Below, piece by piece: positions 11,206 to 23,842 of a stretch of DNA of 64,000 bases; the first letter of the stretch is position 1, and each line of letters opens with the position of its first letter. Both the position numbers and the translations under genes were made by a program. The stretch is from Eremomyces bilateralis CBS 781.70 (lineage: Eukaryota > Ascomycota > Dothideomycetes > Eremomycetales > Eremomycetaceae): NCBI RefSeq assembly GCF_010015585.1, contig NW_022985071.1, positions 1,351,097-1,415,096 on the forward strand. The letters run 5' to 3'. A model generated the notes under the pieces. It saw only the letters and a program-made list of their open reading frames with translations, was not told where the DNA came from and made no database searches.

Positions 11206-12625
11206 GGTGATAGTCGTGCTGGTCAAGTCGAATATAGGAGATGCGTAGTGAACGAAGAGATATTACGACTGTGGTTCGTATAAAGATGCTTTCGAGTAGA
11301 TCAACCGCCTAGCTAGCGCGAGGAACTGATCTATTTATTTGCACGATGCTTTTAGAATTCGTTCTTTCAGAATAGCGACTTGTTCTGAGACCGCGAGCTT
11401 GGCTTTGAATCCTCAAAATAGCTACCCAGCTCTTTGAATTGCGTGTTCTACTCAGGCGGCGTCAATGTACAACTTGTCTGATGTAAGCCGGCAAGCCCGT
11501 GGTCGTGATTCGGATGCTTAGGTTGGATGAACTATGAAGTAGAAACCGAACAGCATCCGAGACGTGGGAAATCAAGGGATATTCAGCTCCTCAAAAGGCA
11601 CTGGAGCTCCACCAGACCACGCGAGAGGTGTTCCTATTTCGGCGTGATCGGTTCTCTTTAGCGTGAGCACGCCATCTGTAGCACCAAATCTAGAGCCGCC
11701 ATCGAGCCGTTTTTCTCCTCTTTACTGCAGTTTTTACGAAATAGGTTCAAGCGAAGAATGTGTTGGTGGTTTGAGGTTCGGTCGATATGCCAACTACTTT
11801 GTTACAGATATTACTACCAGCCCTGCGGTGCATTCTGATAGTGTGCAACAGTCAGCGGTCAGCTCCAAATACTAGGTCGAATCTCCTATTCGATTTTTTA
11901 ATAATGCACAGGGAGTTTCTCTGGTGTGTCATTTTCGTTCAACAGAAAGTGTGGGGTAATTGGCGGGGGATATTCCTGCGGTGCTCTCGGCTCTTGCAGA
12001 AGCAAAAGCAGTTTTGGTATTCAGCAAACCCTAGAATGGGCAAGGCCACCTGCTGCAGATCAACGAGGTGGTCACGTAATTAGAACTCGTGTTACATGCT
12101 CTACAGGAGTTTACCAAAATATTCCTTGGTCTGGATCGCTTGTAGTTGGGAGTCGGGATGATGAGTACACATGGATTAACTGCCATATACAAGGTGGGAT
12201 GTGGCGTAGATCAGCTAGCGGCAGTCGACGAGGCGGGCGCTGCAGCATGAGGATTGAAGATGGACACGAAGCCAAGTTGATCGTCACACTGTAAAAGGCC
12301 CCGAGACCGGCATGCCGCAAACCGCCACATATATCAACAAACCTTCAGCTTTCGCTTGGCTGGTTGGAGACGGCGGACAGCAGCCCCCTTCGATCCTCGG
12401 GCACTTGGCGGAACACACGACACAAGACTTGGCAAAATGGGGTCAGGACATAGAGCAACGAACAATCAAAACCGCATGCTATGATTCCACTACGTATGGT
12501 GCATATGTAGCTGACACGTGGACGACCACCCAACGCCGGATTCTACCCCACGGGTTTTCCATAGACCGACCAGATGTTTTGAAAAGGATGCTGTACAGGG
12601 CGGGAGGATGGGAACAGTGCCTCGT
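11206..12625. other. Intergenic, promoter of homocysteine synthase, otherwise nothing seen
   Basis: Frames of up to about 120 codons occur, but none has a recognisable domain. The largest, 12312-12677 (+), partly overlaps the complex I gene antisense. The part next to 11205 must hold the MET17 promoter. Confidence 0.4.
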
Positions 12626-15096
12626 TTACGCGGCGGCTTGGCCACGTTCAGCTGATGGAGGTCCGTATTCGACTTGAGGGTGGGTCTCGCCTGGAATCAC
12701 GGTCAATATGGCATCCGGTGCGTTCAATCATATAGACGGGATGGGGGTTGGACTTACCAGGCGCCATGAAGTTCGTTTCGGGGTTCTTCGTCGCTTTCGC
12801 CGCCGAGCAGCGCGCCATGGTCGGCGAGCTTCGCGAAATCGCATCGGTGAAGTAGAAGTTCTCGACCACCTTCTTCATGATCTCCCCGGTCGCCTTGGCT
12901 CCCTTGTTCTGATCGACCAGCTGCACTTTCGCGAGCGCCGCCACCTCCTGCGAGACCGGCTCCACCACGTCGTACCGCCGCAGCGCGGGGGAGATCTCCT
13001 CCATGCGGTCGCGCAGCTGCTCGACATCGTCGTACGGCAACGGCGCGCCGAGGTACTCGCTCGCGGCGCGGACGATTTTCCAATCCTCGCGGCTGGCGCC
13101 GGGGAGGGCGACGGCGTTGCGGCCCATCTGGGTACGGCCTTCCGTGTTCACGTAGGTGCCGGACTTCTCGACGTACGATGCGCCGGGGAGGACAACGTCC
13201 GCGAGCTGGGCGCCTCGGTCGCCATGGTGACCTTGGTAGATGACGAAGGCGTCCTTGGGAATGTCCGCGTCGGAGATCTCGTCGGCGCCAAGAAGCCAGA
13301 CGATCTTGGGCGTGGTGTTGGCCGTTTGTGGAGATGGAACCGTGAAGCCAACCTCGTAAGATCCTGTGCGAGAAGCCGCGCGCTGGAGGACGCTGTAACC
13401 GTTCCACTCTGGCGTAACGAAGTTGCTCTTGTTCTTCTCGACGAAGGATCCCACGGTCTCGAAAATCGCCTTGGCGTCGGTATGCTCGGCAGCACCGCTC
13501 CCAACGATGATCATTGGGTTCTGCGCGGCAGCGAGCTTCTTGCCAAACGGTCCAGCCAACGCCTGCTTAAGGCCATTGGCGTCAGCTCCCAACTTCTCGT
13601 AGTCGAAGGTGCTGGCGAAGTCTTCGCCAACCACGCCGACCTCGAGGTCCGAGCGCAGCCATTGCTTGCGAATCCGCGCGTTCAGGCCCGCCGCTTCGTG
13701 GCGAGGGTTGGTGCCGACGAGGAGGATCACATCGGCCTCCTCGACGCCGGTGAGCTTCGAATTGAAGCTGAAGTTCTGTCGGACATCGACGCCATGAGCA
13801 ATGGGCTGATCGCCTTGGGGCTGATCCAACGCGAGGTTCTCGGATCCGAGCTTGTTGGCCAAGTCCTTCATCGCAACCAGCGTCTCAGTATCCGTCAGCT
13901 GGCCTGCAATGACCTTGAATTCATCGCCCTTCGGTTGAAGTTTTTGGTACGCGTTTCCGATCTCCACCAGCGCCTGCTCCCAGCTCGCAGGCTGGAATTG
14001 GTTATTTTGCCGGACCAACGGAACCGTGAGACGTTGTGTGTTGAGCCCATCACACGCGAACCGAGTCTTGTCGTTGATCCACTCCTCGTTGATATCGTCG
14101 TTCAGTCGAGGAAGGATCCGCATCACGAGCATGCCTCGCGTGTCGATTCGGATGTTCGATCCCAGGCCGTCCAGAACGTCAATCGATTCGGTATGGGCGA
14201 GCTCCCAAGACCGGGCCTTGAAGGCATATGGTTTCGAGGTGAGGGCGCCGACGGGGCAGAGATCGATGACGTTTCCGGACATTTCGGTATCGAGGGCCGT
14301 TTCGAGATAGGTACCAATCTGCAGATCATTGCCACGTCCCGTGCTGCCCAGTTCAGGAGCACCGGCGACGTCGTTGGCAAATCGGATGCATCTTGTACAA
14401 TGGATACACCTGTTCATCGATGTCTTGATATTATCAGCACGTGTTTATATGAGTAATGCATCGATCACATACCTTGACCAACGGTCCGATATTCTTGTCC
14501 TCCACAGCTCGCTTCCCCTCCAGCTCATGGAATCGTCCACGATCCGCACCATATCTCATGCTCTGATCCTGAAGATCGCATTCACCACCCTGATCACAAA
14601 TCGGGCAATCGAGCGGATGGTTTGCTAGTAGAAATTCCATGATCCCCTCGCGGGCTTTGTGGACCAGCGGCGAAGAGGTCTTGACCACCATCCCCGGCTG
14701 GACGGGCCACGCGCACGAGGCCACCGGTTTTGGGGATCGCTCAACTTCGACCAGGCACATTCGACAGTTCCCGGCAATCATCAGCTTCTCGTGGTAGCAG
14801 TATCGCGGGATTGTGGCGCCGGCTTTCTCGCAGGCTTGGATGAGGGCCGATCCGGCTGTACGCGGTTAGACATCGCCTCGATGCTTGGATAAGATGCAAT
14901 ACCCTCTATTGACACTTTCTTCCCATCTATTGACATCGTTAGCAGTGGCTTAATGGCGGTGGTCGGAGGGGGAAGTACCAATTGTGAGCTCCACCTCGGC
15001 CGGACGGGACGAGGTCCCGGAGAAGGTCCTGGCTGCATTGGCATTTAGAAGCCCTTGAGATCGCTTCAGCGACCTCAAGACCTGCGGTCGCAGCAT
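12626..15096 (-). CDS. nuo78: NADH:ubiquinone oxidoreductase 75/78-kDa subunit (NDUFS1)
   Basis: Largest subunit of the electron-input arm of mitochondrial complex I; it carries one 2Fe-2S and two 4Fe-4S clusters. Five exons (15096-14979, 14926-14903, 14855-14473, 14423-12758, 12690-12626) include a 24-nt second exon. They give 751 aa, the usual family length. The N-terminus is an Arg/Ser-rich mitochondrial presequence, [15 protein letters not shown]. Cluster ligands are visible in [32 protein letters not shown] and [12 protein letters not shown]. The molybdopterin-oxidoreductase-like domain follows ([49 protein letters not shown]). The last exon supplies the tail [20 protein letters not shown]. 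Introns are 47-67 bp. Confidence 0.96.
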
Positions 15097-16002
15097 CTCA
15101 GGCAACGTGGGAATGGGAACGGTGGGTTGACGGGAGGTTGATCGTCGATTACATTGATTGAAGAGCGAAGATGTGAAGCTTGACGTTCAAGAGGTAATGC
15201 GGGTCCCTTGATTGGTTGGCGTGGCTCGGATTAGTCATACGGTCACGTGCTGCTTATATGAAGTAAATCTTCAACTTTCGCATCTTCCTACTGTTTTTCT
15301 TTTCTCGTTACTCATTTACGGGCACAATTTATTGTAGGAGCTTGTTGGTTCTCGATTTCGAGATGCTACTTCATTCTCCTCTATTACGTGCCCAAGAGCA
15401 TAACCCATTATGCACCGTAGCTGGAGCGACGGAGTACCAACGATGAAAATTTCTCCTTACCGACGGTCGCTACATTTCGATACCATTGATTTCTTGTGGT
15501 GTCCTCATATGTAGTACTATACAGTGGCTCGTCTGTGGATCCACCGGTGTGATATATTGTAGGAACAAGATGAATGCAAATCGGAGCTCTCGTTGTACCC
15601 CGTGGTGTTCCTACACCTATGTCTTCTTCCACTACAAGTCCCATTTGCTCCGTCCCAACTCCCAACTCCACGGTGTTCCCAAGAGCCCTTTATCAGCGCT
15701 CAAGTAGGTCGCTTGATTGTTCCGCGACCTCGCGAGCCGATGTAATTGACCAACACCAGACAGGTAGCTCGACCGGTCCCCATAACCCCATAAGCGAGAT
15801 GATGAGCCTATACATAAGGACTACTTCCACCAGCCTCAGCTCTTCATTCCGCTCTTCTGCTCCCAGCAGCCTCAACGGATTATGTACCCGCAGTATCGCA
15901 CATCAGTATCCGCGTGAGCCCCTCCCCGCGCCCAAGGCAGCGTCGCCTTTCCCCCTCCACCCGTTGTATAATCATTCCCCGTCCCCAACCTCATCCCCCC
16001 AA
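15097..16002. other. Intergenic, nothing recognised
   Basis: Upstream DNA of the complex I gene. It contains a CACGTG palindrome at about 15244-15249. Several short open frames look like chance. Confidence 0.4.
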
Positions 16003-16254
16003 TCACGACCCCCCCGGCTTCCCCCCCAACTGCGCCACCGCCAGATTAATCCTTCTCCGCAGCATCTCCACGATATCCTTCGTCGCGAACCCCTTCGCCT
16101 TCTCGTCGCGGTTGATGCGCAGCGCGACGGCCGCGGTGCCGATGCCGACGGCGAAGATGGGGTCGAGGTTCCTGGGAGGGTTAGTTGGGCGGAGAGATGG
16201 GTGGAGGTGGGGGGTGTACCGGGAGAGGATGTAGGTGAGGCGTGGTGTAGACAT
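16003..16254 (-). CDS. nce101: Nce101-like non-classical export protein
   Basis: Very small membrane protein of the yeast NCE101/NCE1 family, implicated in export of leaderless proteins. Two exons, 16254-16220 and 16171-16003, are joined over a 48-bp intron (GTACAC donor, ACTAAC branch, CCAG acceptor). They give 67 aa beginning MSTPRLTYILSRNLDPIF. Family marks are the short hydrophobic segment DPIFAVGIGTAAVALRINRD followed by a Lys/Glu/Arg-rich part and a conserved ELLRRR-like end (EMLRRRINLA). The intron is in phase and stays open, so an unspliced reading would insert 16 Pro/His-rich residues into the membrane segment's start. Confidence 0.85.
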   Translation of the reverse strand: MSTPRLTYILSRYTPHLHPSLRPTNPPRNLDPIFAVGIGTAAVALRINRDEKAKGFATKDIVEMLRRRINLAVAQLGGKPGGS

Positions 16255-17016
16255 GGTGAGGATTGGGTTGGGTTGGAGGGAGGGGCGGTTGTGGTGATGT
16301 GGAAGTGGATGGTCGTCTCGGAAACGGTTGGAAAAGGTGAGGAAAAGTATGAAGCGCTTGCGTCTCGGAATAGCGGTTCAGAAGCGGGAGATGGACGCTG
16401 TCGATGCTCTTGATAATTGATGAGTTGGGCTCGGCATGGTGCTAGCGGGAGGGTGGGTTCAAGGCTGAGCTATGACATCTCCATCATACGCAAACAATCC
16501 AGACCATGCATGGAGCATTATGCGCTTTACTCACTATTGTAGGCAGGATCATCAATGATCCTCTACTGACTACGCCTACTATTATTTAGATGTATGTTGT
16601 ATATGCCGAGAATAACAACGACTTTGTGATCACTGATCATGCACGATTCAGAGGTAGACGCTTGGCACCAGGATGGCGGGTCGAACCTTTGTTGATATGA
16701 TGCTATATAATAGACTTAAGAAGCACCGAATACAGTAATGATGAAGATTGTAAGCTATCCCATGGCCGAGCGATTCCGCATCGCCTCTACTCAACGGCCT
16801 TCTGTGTTCTTGCGCAGGAGGATAGATCCATATCCTCTGCTCTGCAGCTCTTTCAGCAACTTGTCCAAGTCATCAAGGATGAGACCGCGATCGCATATAA
16901 CAAAACATGATTGACCGAACGCCTTCACGAGTGATAGTGCGGCTTGGGTTCCCCAACGCCAGGTCAAATATTCGGATGGGCGAGGTTGGAATCCATCGCC
17001 GGTCGATCGTCATCCC
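16255..17016. other. Intergenic between Nce101 and Atg8
   Basis: Holds the upstream region of the Nce101 gene and the 3' region of atg8. Nothing else is recognised. Confidence 0.4.
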
Positions 17017-17533
<517 letters not shown>

Positions 17534-18656
17534 GATGGTGGAGAGGACGGACGGACGATATGAAGGAAGATGGAGGGGTCTCGGGTTCGATAAGCTGGGG
17601 ATGCGAGAGAGGATTTAAGGACGATACGAGGAAATGTTTAGGTGTGAGGGAGTTACTAAGTTCAGGTTTGCGGCGGTGAGAACAGAAGGTAGGTTGTGGT
17701 GACAGGTGAGTTGACCGTTGGTGAGCAAGCCAGAAGCCAGCTGCGTCTAAGTAGCGGGGCAGGAGCGGTGATTAGGCAGACGCCAGACGTGGGTGAGAGC
17801 CTGAGAGCTGGGGAAGGTGCGTGTTTGTAACCAGGGACCGGTCACCGTTAGCGCTAGTTTCAGGACCAAATATCGTTCCGCTGCTGTGCTTGTTGCTCAG
17901 CCTCCTTAGGATACTCTGTACGGAGTAGGCAGTATTACAAATGTCAAGATGCTTCAAACGATCTAGAACTCTATAGAGGTACAAGTGACATGTGATGGGT
18001 TTATCAGTGATGATTCATACGAAGGGACGCAGTAGTACAAACTACAAGGACATGTTTCATTGCTCAGTCACCAGTCTGAGTCCTTCAAAGACAAAGACCC
18101 ATCCTGACGTACGTCCTGTGACTCCGCGCTTGTCACGTCAAAGCCGCAATCTGATATCCAGGTTGCGTCAGATGCTCTTGTCACCGCCATCAACACATCA
18201 CAGTCATTCTGGACTTCTGGTCTCACATTTGGGGATTGATATACCTTCAGTGTTGTACCCTGCTGTCGCATATGCTGGATCCAGGTTCTTTTCCAGGTGA
18301 ACGGAAGATGTTACCGTTGTTCGAGGTGTCATTTGATTGGTCCGATCACAAGGGAGCTTTAGTGCTTTACCCAGCCACTCCACGTGACAGGGTACTACAC
18401 CGCCACATTATCATTATGCAGACTTATGCTGGAGGGTTGGAGGGTTCTCTCCTGAGGTTTTAAGGCATCAGCCCGCCTCGGCATCAAACCTCACCCATGT
18501 CCGTCGGAGGAGCCCAAGGATAATCTGATCGGCGTGCCATGGTGGTGTGACGGCTCCATTCTTACTCCGAGAGCCTCAATATATCTGTCGGCTTTCGCTC
18601 GTGATCCTCTGAAATCTTTCGCCCATTGCGATGTTGCCTTTCCCCCGAAAAGCAGC
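17534..18656. other. Divergent promoter region, atg8 and coproporphyrinogen oxidase
   Basis: Spacer of 1.1 kb between two divergent genes. No coding potential is supported. A CCAAT box lies about 320 bp before the hem13 start. Confidence 0.45.
18336..18340 (-). promoter_or_regulatory. CCAAT box upstream of hem13
   Basis: A CCAAT on the minus strand (ATTGG on plus). In ascomycetes the CCAAT-binding complex with HapX controls many haem and iron genes. A matching HapX half-site at the expected distance was not seen, so the link is weak. Confidence 0.25.
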
Positions 18657-19969
18657 ATGAATGTGTTTGGCCTCCGCAGCAGAGCATGCGCTTCTGCGGC
18701 TCGCAATGTCTCCCGCCAACTGCCTCGGAAATTGACCGCGAGAGCACCAGTACAACAATGTCGGCAGTATGCCAATGATGCGTGGAAGCAGCAGGTTCGC
18801 TATGGATCGCCCGGGCGTCAGACCGTGGAGGTGTGGTATCCCAAGACCCGAATTGCAATCGGCGTGGTGTTCATCAGTGCTCTGGTCTATTCAATGGTAT
18901 ACGACGACCCTGATCAAGCTGCTCCACGTGTTCGCTGACTCCATACCAGGTCACAGAAGATGTCGAACGGACCGAAGCCCCATCCATTGCCGAGCGCGAT
19001 AGCCTGACGAAGAGGGAATCCGGGATCACAGAAAACTCCCCTATGCGACTTCGAATGGAAGCCTTCATCAAAGAACACCAAAAGAAAATCGTGCGGGAAC
19101 TGGAGAAGGTGGACGGCAAAAAGTTCACCATCGACTCGTGGACAAGACCGGATGGCGGTGGCGGAATAACATGTGTCCTGCAGGATGGGAACGTCTTTGA
19201 GAAGGCGGGGGTGAATATCTCCGTGGTGTATGGAACGCTGCCGAGGGCGGCCATCGCAAAGATGCGTGTCAACCACAAAGCCTTGGATCCCGATGTAGAG
19301 AGCTTGGAATTCTTTGCTTCTGGATTGAGCATGGTTCTACACCCAATCAACCCAATGGCGCCTACCGTTCATTTGAACTACCGGTACTTTGAGACCGCGA
19401 ACGCTGACGGGACATCAAATGCTTGGTGGTACGGGGGTGGATGCGACCTTACCCCGAGCTACCTGTTCGATGAGGACGCGATCCATTTCCACAAGACCAT
19501 CAAATCCGCATGCGACAAGCACGACAAAGACTACTACCCGCGGTTCAAGAAGTGGTGCGACGAGTACTTCCGCAACACCCACCGCGGCGAATCCCGCGGC
19601 GTCGGCGGTATCTTCTTCGACGACCTGGACGAGTCCGAGAAAGACCAGGAACAGCTGTTTTCCTTCGTCAAGGACTGCCTCTCCGCCTTCCTGCCCTCCT
19701 ACCTCCCCATCATCAACAAGCGAAAAGATCTGCCCTATACGGAGAAAGAGAAGCAGTGGCAGCAGCTGCGGCGCGGACGATATGTGGAGTTTAATCTACT
19801 ACATGATCGGGGCACAGCGTTTGGAATCCATACCCCTGGAGCCCGAGTCGAGAGCATTCTCATGAGCCTTCCTTTGACGGCGAGATGGGAATACATGCAT
19901 TTCCCTGAGAAGGGCAGCCGAGAGCAGCGCCTTGTCAATGTCCTCCAAACACCGGTCGAATGGGTCTAG
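18657..19969 (+). CDS. hem13: Oxygen-dependent coproporphyrinogen III oxidase
   Basis: Haem-pathway enzyme that decarboxylates coproporphyrinogen III to protoporphyrinogen IX using oxygen. Exons 18657-18896 and 18950-19969 (53-bp intron, GTATAC donor, CTGAC branch, CAG) give 419 aa. The N-terminus is Arg/Ala/Ser-rich and is followed by a hydrophobic segment ([17 protein letters not shown]), as in mitochondrial intermembrane-space forms. Family motifs are [49 protein letters not shown] and [17 protein letters not shown], with the active-site Arg/His-rich end [15 protein letters not shown]. An ATG 123 bp upstream is in frame but would spoil the targeting signal, so 18657 was chosen. Confidence 0.96.
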
Positions 19970-20328
19970 ACGAATCATGTCATCACACTATACCATATCT
20001 GTACAAAAGAAAACGAATACAAAGGACGATAGACATACAAGGGACAATATACTGCACAATGTTTCTTTGTTCTTCCCTTACCGTTTCCCTAACTCTCATG
20101 TTTTTGACTGTTGCAACAAAGCGCAATGGCACAGAGGTATTGTTCGAAGCATTGTTTTCATTGCCAACTTCCAGTTATGTCCACGGTAGTATGGAGCAAT
20201 GTCTTCGTCTGGAACCTATATAGATCTGCAGAATCCCGCCGTGGTCCCTGACTCCTCTCCTTCTGCAGAAAAACTCAAGCAGGGAGGATCTCAGGCAGGA
20301 TTCCAGACCGGATCTGGAAACATCCACT
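19970..20328. other. Intergenic, nothing recognised
   Basis: The 3' region of hem13 and the upstream region of the PPxY membrane protein. It has short chance frames only. Confidence 0.4.
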
Positions 20329-21150
20329 ATGCCTGCATTCTTCCCCATCTCCCCTCCGGGCGCGGACCTCCGTAGTCCTATCCGTTTTAATGACACCAGT
20401 CGCTTCAGCAGCGCTAACCACAGCGGCACTTACACCAGTTGGTCTCCCCTTCTCCCCCTCACCCGCCGCTCCAAGCCCTCCAGCACTGGCTCTGCCGGCA
20501 TGGCTATCGGCCTAATCATCGGCATCATAGTCCTCTGCACCCTCGTCTACTTCGCCCTCGAATTCCACAAGCATGTGGTCCCGCCCGAGCACCCCAGGAC
20601 CTACCGGCGCCGCGACCGCCCCGCTCACCCCTCACATCCCGAGGACATCAAGCCGGGCCGCCGCCGAGCGCCCACGGACGGGTTCCAGCGCGCCCATACC
20701 CGTCCTACTAGGACTCCGCAGCGCACCACCACGCCTCCCCCAGCGTACATCCCCAACCCCCCTCCGCCCAAATACCACCCGCGCGTCCCCCCGCACTTCA
20801 TCTCGCACTGCCGGGGGTGCTCCCCACCGCCGTCCACCCACTCCGGCCAGCATACCCCGGGCCGGTCCCCCTCGCCGCCCTCGCCGCCATCCTCCTATTG
20901 GGGCCGGCACACCCGGGCGCGAACCCCCTCGCCACCATCTCCCCGCTCGGCCCGGCACTGCCGCATCCGCACGCCGAGCAGCTGCAGCGCTCGCAGCACG
21001 AGCAGCGATGGGAGCTATTTCGTCGAGCAACGAGAGAGTAAGCGTGGGCTGCCGCAGTTCGAGGAGCGGGAGCACTATCGCACAGAGATGCGGTGCCCTC
21101 CGTTGAGTGGATCTGAGACTCCGCGCGGGCGATCGCGATCGCGACTATAG
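20329..21150 (+). CDS. Single-pass membrane protein with two PPxY motifs
   Basis: Uninterrupted 273-aa frame that I do not recognise as a named family. Residues 1-55 are Ser/Thr/Pro-rich with two possible N-glycosylation sites (Asn21, Asn30) but no signal peptide. One transmembrane helix lies at about 58-78 (GMAIGLIIGIIVLCTLVYFA). The rest is a basic, Pro/Arg/Ser-rich tail with PPAY at 137-140 and PPKY at 146-149, then many SPP/TPSPP repeats. PPxY motifs bind WW domains of Rsp5/Nedd4-type ubiquitin ligases. A single helix with a PPxY tail is the layout of yeast Rsp5 adaptors such as Rcr1. An adaptor role is therefore possible but inferred. A long minus-strand frame overlaps it; the helix and motifs favour this strand. 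Confidence 0.55.
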   Translation: MPAFFPISPPGADLRSPIRFNDTSRFSSANHSGTYTSWSPLLPLTRRSKPSSTGSAGMAIGLIIGIIVLCTLVYFALEFHKHVVPPEHPRTYRRRDRPAHPSHPEDIKPGRRRAPTDGFQRAHTRPTRTPQRTTTPPPAYIPNPPPPKYHPRVPPHFISHCRGCSPPPSTHSGQHTPGRSPSPPSPPSSYWGRHTRARTPSPPSPRSARHCRIRTPSSCSARSTSSDGSYFVEQRESKRGLPQFEEREHYRTEMRCPPLSGSETPRGRSRSRL

Positions 21151-22145
21151 GTGATAGATGACATCATGAAGGCAAGTGAAGATTCCCTGCCACACGCTAA
21201 CATCACGCTACCATCCCTTTCTCCTTTCACTATTCCTTCTCGCAGACTGATTCGCATCGACCACGTTGTCGCGGAGTAACGCGATAGACTTCTGGTAAGC
21301 ACACTTTTGCAGGGTTCAGAAGAAGGCGTTGTTGGGTTAACTAAAATTGGAAAAATTGACGAAAAGTTGAACATTGAACATTAAAAATCAATACATTGAT
21401 GCAAGCCATGAAATTGACTATTATCTTTGTGATGACATATGAGACACGAAAACCATGGTTGCACATTGCACAAAGGCGCGGCCCCTGGATCCATACGAGG
21501 TAGGTACGTCGGCTGTATCCCGTACTACCTACTACTTACTTCACATCAGCCGCAACACAAATCTGATGGAATCTTGCGTCGTCCAATTCCAATTCCATGC
21601 CGTAACACCGGACGAGACTCTCCTCAATCGGGAATCCACCGCGTCTATCTTGCGACCTCCCACCTATGAAGTATGAACAACGGATGGACGTCGACATGCC
21701 GACCTCCAAATGGCGATCCGACCATCAAACACCAAGCGAATAGCAGCCTTGACCCGTAAAACCAAAGTACCCGCATTTCAGGAACGGGCAAACCGGCGAA
21801 TTTAACGGGTCCGACGGCTCAATGAGCCTGTCTCAAGGTTTGATGATGTCGACGCGGTATGCTGCCCCGATTGGTTGGGATGCCCAGCTGGAGGCGTTTG
21901 CATGGGAGAGAGGGAAGTATCCGTATCCCAATGAGTCCCCATGAGCACGAGACCCGAAGTTGAGTGACATAAAGGTCCTGTATTAATCAAAGCATGTATT
22001 CACCATCAGTTCGTCGAAATGTAGCATAAATACCTTGCTGACCCCCGACAATCGATGGATATCGAGTGTATCCCACTGATGTCCTTGTCACCTTGGACGA
22101 TATCCCATCATCCATCTATCCCGAGGCGGCGCCTCTACTGCCATC
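21151..22145. other. Intergenic, nothing recognised
   Basis: A promoter region for the flavin oxidase gene is expected at the right end. No other gene or clear repeat was seen. Confidence 0.4.
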
Positions 22146-23842
22146 ATGGGTAACACCAGCAGCTCATCAGCGCTGCAAAGTTGCTTGAAAAACGTCTGCG
22201 CCGGCCAGCAGAATTGTGTAGCCTTCCCCACGAACCCGGTCCTTACGTACCACTTGGAATGGATGAAGCCGTACAATCTGAATAAGATTCCGACGCCAGT
22301 GGCGGTGACCCGTCCCATGACGGCGGAACAGATCGCGGGGGTCGTGAAGTGCGCCGTGGCCTCCAAGGTCAAGGTACAACCGAGATCAGGAGGGCATTCC
22401 TATGGGTGAGAATAGTCATTACCCCTATATATATCAACTATGCTAATGGGTACATAGGAACTATGGTACGATGACCCTATAGAATTTTTGAGTATGTGTC
22501 CCTAATATTGCTTACACCTAGGCCTTGGCGGTGACGACGGTGCCGTGGTCGTCGACCTCGTGAACTTCCAACAGTTCAGCATGGACGAGAAGTACCAAGC
22601 GACCATTGGCGCGGGAACGTTACTAGGCGACGTCACGAAGAAGCTTCATGAGAACGGAGGACGAGCTATGGCCCATGGGACCTGTCCGCAAGTCGGGATA
22701 GGCGGCCACGCAACCATTGTGAGTGACCGATCTGGCGACTGTCGTCCTTCGCATCGCTGACGTCGTACGATGGTTAGGGGGGTCTTGGACCGCCGTCGAG
22801 GATGTGGGGTACGTCACTGGACCATGTGGTGGATGTCACGGTTGTCACAGCGAAAGGTGACATCGTCAAAGCTAGTGAGTCAGAGAACTCGGACTTATTC
22901 TTCGTACGGCCTCTGCATTTCCCCCTTCATTCTCCCGCTGCCAACTCACAGCTTCACAGGCACTGAAAGGAGCGGGGGCTAGTTTCGGTATCATTACCGA
23001 ATTCAGAGTCCGAACTCACCCTGAACCCAGAAATGTGGTAGAGTATACATATGACTTCACTTTTGGAAAGCATGAAGACATGGCGTCCACGTTCGAGGTC
23101 TGGCAGACTCTTATATCCGATCCGAATCTAGATCGCCGCTTTGCATCGCAGTTCATCCTGCACGAATTGGGTGCAGTTGTCCTTACAGTCTTCTACGGCA
23201 CCGAAGGAGAATACGAAGCGACGGGTATTCCAGCACGGCTCCCGAAAGGAGGCAAACTGGCGTTCGCCATGGAGGACTGGCTCGGATCCGTGGGTCATGC
23301 GGCCGAAGTCGTCGGTTTGCAAGCCGTCGGAGGTGTCCCTATCCCCTTCTACACGAAGACTCTCGCGTTCCGGAAAGAAGACTTGATCCCACGGTCGGGG
23401 ATCACCGAGCTCTTCAAACACTTCGGGAAGGACAAAGGGACCATAATATGGTTCACGATCTTCGATCTCGCGGGTGGCGCAGTCAGCGATGTGCCGCAGG
23501 ATAAGACCGCTTATGCGCATCGAGACAAGCTGTTCTTCGTTCAGTCGTACGGTGTTGGGATACCGACGGTCAGTCAGAAGACGAAGGACTGGTTGAATGG
23601 TGTTAATACTATAATTCGTGACGCTTTGCCGAATGCGCCGTTCGGTGCTTATCCCGGGTAGGACCTGCATTTCGCTCCGAGCCTTACAAGCTAACATCTG
23701 TACTAGGTACGTGGAGCCTGATCTGGCAGATGGTCAGGAGCAATATTGGGGTGCGAATCTCCCTCGATTGAAGGATATTAAGAAGATGTGGGATCCGAAG
23801 GACGTCTTCCACAACCCTCAAAGTGTGCCACCAGCCAAATAA
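22146..23842 (+). CDS. Berberine-bridge-type FAD oxidoreductase, bicovalent flavin
   Basis: Flavoprotein of the PCMH/BBE family (glucooligosaccharide-oxidase-like) that oxidises a sugar, alcohol or secondary-metabolite substrate with oxygen. Six exons: 22146-22405, 22458-22465, 22522-22718, 22778-22903, 22960-23657, 23707-23842, giving 474 aa. The second exon is only 8 nt and completes the motif GGHSYGNYGLGG. His84 in that motif and Cys144 in HGTCPQVGIGGHAT are the expected 8-alpha-His and 6-S-Cys flavin links. The C-terminal BBE tail is present (EQYWGANLPRLKDIKKMWDP). There is no signal peptide. MGNTSS at the start fits the N-myristoylation pattern, so the enzyme is probably intracellular. 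It sits tail to tail with a second family member. No backbone gene of a metabolite cluster is near. Confidence 0.9.

Noticed and set aside
12312-12677. 121-codon plus-strand frame at the 3' end of the complex I gene
   Set aside because: No domain, no splice context, and it overlaps the last complex I exon antisense.
12708-14456. 582-codon plus-strand open frame opposite the complex I gene
   Set aside because: Shadow of GC-rich codons of NDUFS1 on the other strand. It has no domain, and the antisense gene is certain.
20632-21075. Minus-strand Arg/Gly/Ala-rich frame opposite the PPxY protein
   Set aside because: Composition typical of a complement of Pro/Ser/Arg codons. The plus strand has a transmembrane helix and PPxY motifs.
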